A DNA stretch of 7,959 nucleotides from Gammaproteobacteria bacterium (GTDB lineage: Bacteria; Pseudomonadota; Gammaproteobacteria; UBA9214), in the NCBI GenBank assembly GCA_029864225.1, contig JAOTTU010000090.1, forward strand, positions 1 to 7,959, written 5' to 3'. The translations under genes were made by a program, and so were the position numbers. Below, piece after piece: positions 6,633 to 7,959 of the stretch; position 1 is the stretch's first letter; the number at the start of each line of letters is the position of its first letter. The notes under the pieces were generated by a model. That model was not told where the DNA came from. It made no database searches and worked only from the letters and a program-made list of their open reading frames with translations.

Positions 6633-6979
6633 GCATCGTCATCCCAGGACCACGGCTTTTCGGGCCGATCCGAACGGCGGCTGGACGATGCACGCTGCCG
6701 TAGCTTGCCCTTTCGCTTTAACAAATCCATCGGTCGCGGCCCGGCCTCGGGAACCATGCGGTCCAGACCCGACAGGAGATCCAGCACCCGAAGAATGCGG
6801 ACAATGCTCGACATTTGCCCCGAGCCCCCGGCCTCGATCCGCTCGACAGTCCGCTTGGCGATTCCCGCTTGCTCGGCCACATCCGCCTGGGTCAATTGGA
6901 GATCGAGCCGGCGACGCGCAACACGCTCGCCAAATTCGGCAAGAATGGTGTCATCCGCAAGGAGTTTAGAAATCTTCAT
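6629..6979 (-). CDS. hipB: HipB-like antitoxin and repressor (Cro/C1 helix-turn-helix)
   Basis: The product has 116 residues from the ATG at 6977-6979. A helix-turn-helix of the Cro/C1 type spans about 26-52 (TQADVAEQAG at 30-39, then AKRTVERIEAG at 41-51). The protein should bind HipA and repress its own promoter. The ATG is preferred to the upstream GTG (6986-6988), because that GTG lies within the likely ribosome site TAAGGTGG that serves the ATG. The C-terminal tail (86-116) is long compared with the 88-residue E. coli HipB. It is rich in Arg, Lys and Ser and ends WSWDDDA. E. coli HipB also has a C-terminal Trp that enters HipA; whether this tail does the same is an inference. The stop overlaps the hipA start by four bases. 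Confidence 0.88.
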   Translation of the reverse strand: MKISKLLADDTILAEFGERVARRRLDLQLTQADVAEQAGIAKRTVERIEAGGSGQMSSIVRILRVLDLLSGLDRMVPEAGPRPMDLLKRKGKLRQRASSSRRSDRPEKPWSWDDDA

Positions 6980-6982
6980 AGT

Positions 6983-6991
6983 CGCCACCTT
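6983..6991 (-). promoter_or_regulatory. Ribosome binding site of hipB, decides the start
   Basis: TAAGGTGGC on the minus strand, five to eight nt before the ATG at 6977-6979, is a good Shine-Dalgarno site. The in-frame GTG at 6986-6988 lies inside it and so is unlikely to be the start. Confidence 0.55.
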
Positions 6992-7016
6992 AGACGAATT
7001 ATAATTGACATAATGA

Positions 7017-7042
7017 ATATATCGACAGTTATGTCGATATAT
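7017..7042. promoter_or_regulatory. Probable HipB operator, perfect 11-bp inverted repeat
   Basis: The arms ATATATCGACA (7017-7027) and TGTCGATATAT (7032-7042) are perfectly complementary around GTTA. The site covers the -10 box and the expected transcription start of hipBA, so a bound repressor would block RNA polymerase. Related half-sites occur nearby: TTGACA at 7005-7010, TGTCAA at 7061-7066 (inside the -35) and TGTCGAT at 7119-7125. These could allow cooperative binding. The assignment to HipB is inferred from position. Confidence 0.75.
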
Positions 7043-7066
7043 AGACTAAATAAATATATATGTCAA
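7038..7066 (-). promoter_or_regulatory. hipBA promoter (-35 TTGACA, 17-nt spacer, -10 TATATA)
   Basis: On the minus strand, TTGACA at 7061-7066 is a consensus -35 box. Exactly 17 nt later comes TATATA at 7038-7043, a near-consensus -10. Transcription would begin near 7031, leaving about 50 nt of leader before the hipB ATG. It lies in a strongly AT-rich patch (about 6995-7137) unlike the GC-rich genes around it. Confidence 0.75.
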
Positions 7067-7134
7067 GTCGTCGTTAGTAGCGAATAGTATTATATATCAA
7101 GTTATTTTTCGTTATATTTGTCGATTTATGTAAT

Positions 7135-7194
7135 AAAGGGGTCATTCTGGTTTTTGAAGCCACGCGGATTTCGTAATGAAAAAACCAGCCCTTT
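7135..7194. repeat. Inverted repeat downstream of the DUF2130 gene
   Basis: CTGGTTTTT (7147-7155) pairs perfectly with AAAAACCAG (7180-7188). Outside these, AAAGGG (7135-7140) pairs with CCCTTT (7189-7194), and the left side carries a 6-nt bulge. The loop is 24 nt. The left end AAAGGGGTCA resembles the ends of the palindromic elements at 2221-2273 and 4141-4198. It begins a few bases after the DUF2130 stop on the minus strand and could end that transcript, since GCTGGTTTTTT gives a short T-run, though that T-run lies in the stem rather than after it. Confidence 0.5.
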
Positions 7195-7200
7195 TCCAAA

Positions 7201-7959
7201 CTAGGAATCATCCGCTTCCTCATCATCCCCGGGAGGCAACTCCAGCAGCGGCACGGACTGGATCGCGTTGCCCGCGATCCCCTTTATCGAGCTGTACATG
7301 AAATTGGTATTCAGCAGGACCTTCTCGATCTGCTTCTCCCGCTTCTTCCAGATGCCCTGCAGTGATCGCTTCTCCGAGTCGAGATCGGCCTGCATCTGGG
7401 TAAAGCCTTCCACAATCGCCTCGATCTGGTGGCGGAATTCGTTGCTGGTAAGGAAGTCGTAGAGCATGCCCATCTTGTCACCCTTGTTTTCCTGGGTGGC
7501 GATGGCGCTGCTCAGCTGAATCACGGATTCCCTGAGCACCCTGCACAGCCCCTTGAATTCGTCGAACGAGCAGATCCAGATCCCGTCCCTGAAGCCCATC
7601 CGGTTCATGTCAGCAGGCATGACCTCGGTGACCAGAACACCGATATTCGCGCCCTTGTCCCTGATGTCGCTCTTGAACTTTTCAATCCAGGTGACCTGGA
7701 AGGCCTTTGTCCTTTTGCTTTCGTAGTAGACAGAACCGCAATTCTGCCGTGTCCTGGTGTTGATAATCTGCAGGCAGTCCGCACCGCGTGCGCCTTTCTT
7801 GATCTCATCGATAGTATCAAGCGGGAAGTTGTCCCTGAGCCAGTCCTCTATTGCCAGTTCCTGGACCTCGCCCTGCAACTGCATCGAACCCTGCTCTGCC
7901 TTCCTTTGCGCCTCTTGCAACTGCGACTTGAGCGTCTCGATGATCTTCTCGCGCTCCGA
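7201..7959 (-). CDS. DUF2130-family protein, 5' end outside the window (partial)
   Basis: The frame is open from the right edge to a TAG at 7201-7203, giving 252 residues of the C-terminal part. No start is needed inside the window; the TTG at 7920 is internal, because coding continues upstream (SEREKIIETLKSQ). The sequence follows the DUF2130 pattern. A charged coiled-coil segment (1-33) leads into GEVQELAIEDWLRDNFP, then KGARGADCLQ (Asp61), CGSVYYESKRTK (Glu80, Lys82), then a helical, partly coiled-coil region (about 150-215) and an acidic end. The Asp...Glu-x-Lys spacing after a helix looks like a PD-(D/E)XK nuclease-type core, but activity in this family is not established to my knowledge. 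No signal peptide can be judged. It is on the same strand as hipBA but separated from it by a dedicated promoter, so it is probably not part of the toxin unit. Confidence 0.82.
   Translation of the reverse strand, partial: SEREKIIETLKSQLQEAQRKAEQGSMQLQGEVQELAIEDWLRDNFPLDTIDEIKKGARGADCLQIINTRTRQNCGSVYYESKRTKAFQVTWIEKFKSDIRDKGANIGVLVTEVMPADMNRMGFRDGIWICSFDEFKGLCRVLRESVIQLSSAIATQENKGDKMGMLYDFLTSNEFRHQIEAIVEGFTQMQADLDSEKRSLQGIWKKREKQIEKVLLNTNFMYSSIKGIAGNAIQSVPLLELPPGDDEEADDS

Noticed and set aside
6980..6988. GTG start for HipB giving three extra residues
   Set aside because: The GTG lies inside the ribosome binding site that fits the ATG at 6977-6979.
7201..7920. DUF2130 gene starting at the TTG at 7918-7920
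   Set aside because: The frame stays open to the window edge with coiled-coil sequence typical of the family, so the gene is truncated by the window rather than starting there.

Overview
The window looks like chromosomal DNA from a GC-rich gammaproteobacterium. The ABC-F protein is close to Escherichia coli YbiT along its whole length, and the intergenic DNA carries short palindromic repeats of the kind common in free-living gammaproteobacteria. The species cannot be named from the sequence. Every recognisable gene except the 3' tail of one at the left edge lies on the minus strand.

Layout, left to right. (1) 1-102 is the end of a plus-strand gene. (2) 103-393 is a convergent intergenic region filled with REP/BIME-like palindromes built around TGTACA and GCGACC. 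(3) 394-2007 encodes a YbiT-type ABC-F ATPase with a TTG start. (4) 2008-2286 has no gene but carries a short palindromic element at 2221-2273. (5) 2287-4086 encodes an exported two-domain protein, with a dienelactone-hydrolase-like alpha/beta hydrolase followed by a metallo-beta-lactamase fold. Key catalytic or metal-binding positions look replaced in both domains. (6) 4141-4198 holds a second copy of the short palindromic element, and it supplies the last codons of the next gene. (7) 4172-4828 (YfcE-like metallophosphoesterase) and 4859-5275 (small protein, possible dimeric alpha/beta barrel) form a likely two-gene unit. (8) 5331-6632 and 6629-6979 form a HipBA toxin-antitoxin pair with an ATGA overlap. 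Upstream is an AT-rich promoter whose -10 box is covered by a perfect 11-bp inverted repeat. (9) 7201-7959 is a DUF2130-family protein whose 5' end lies outside the window.

How the genes work together. HipB and HipA are the only pair whose joint action is clear: HipB should neutralise the HipA kinase and repress their shared promoter. The metallophosphoesterase and the small protein upstream of it are probably co-transcribed, but no shared pathway is evident. YbiT is a ribosome-associated housekeeping or stress factor. The points most worth a second look are the doubly degenerate hydrolase fusion, the layout of the hipBA operator, and the two families of small palindromic repeats, one of which has been absorbed into a coding sequence. 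I did not find a multi-gene system that I could defend as wholly new.
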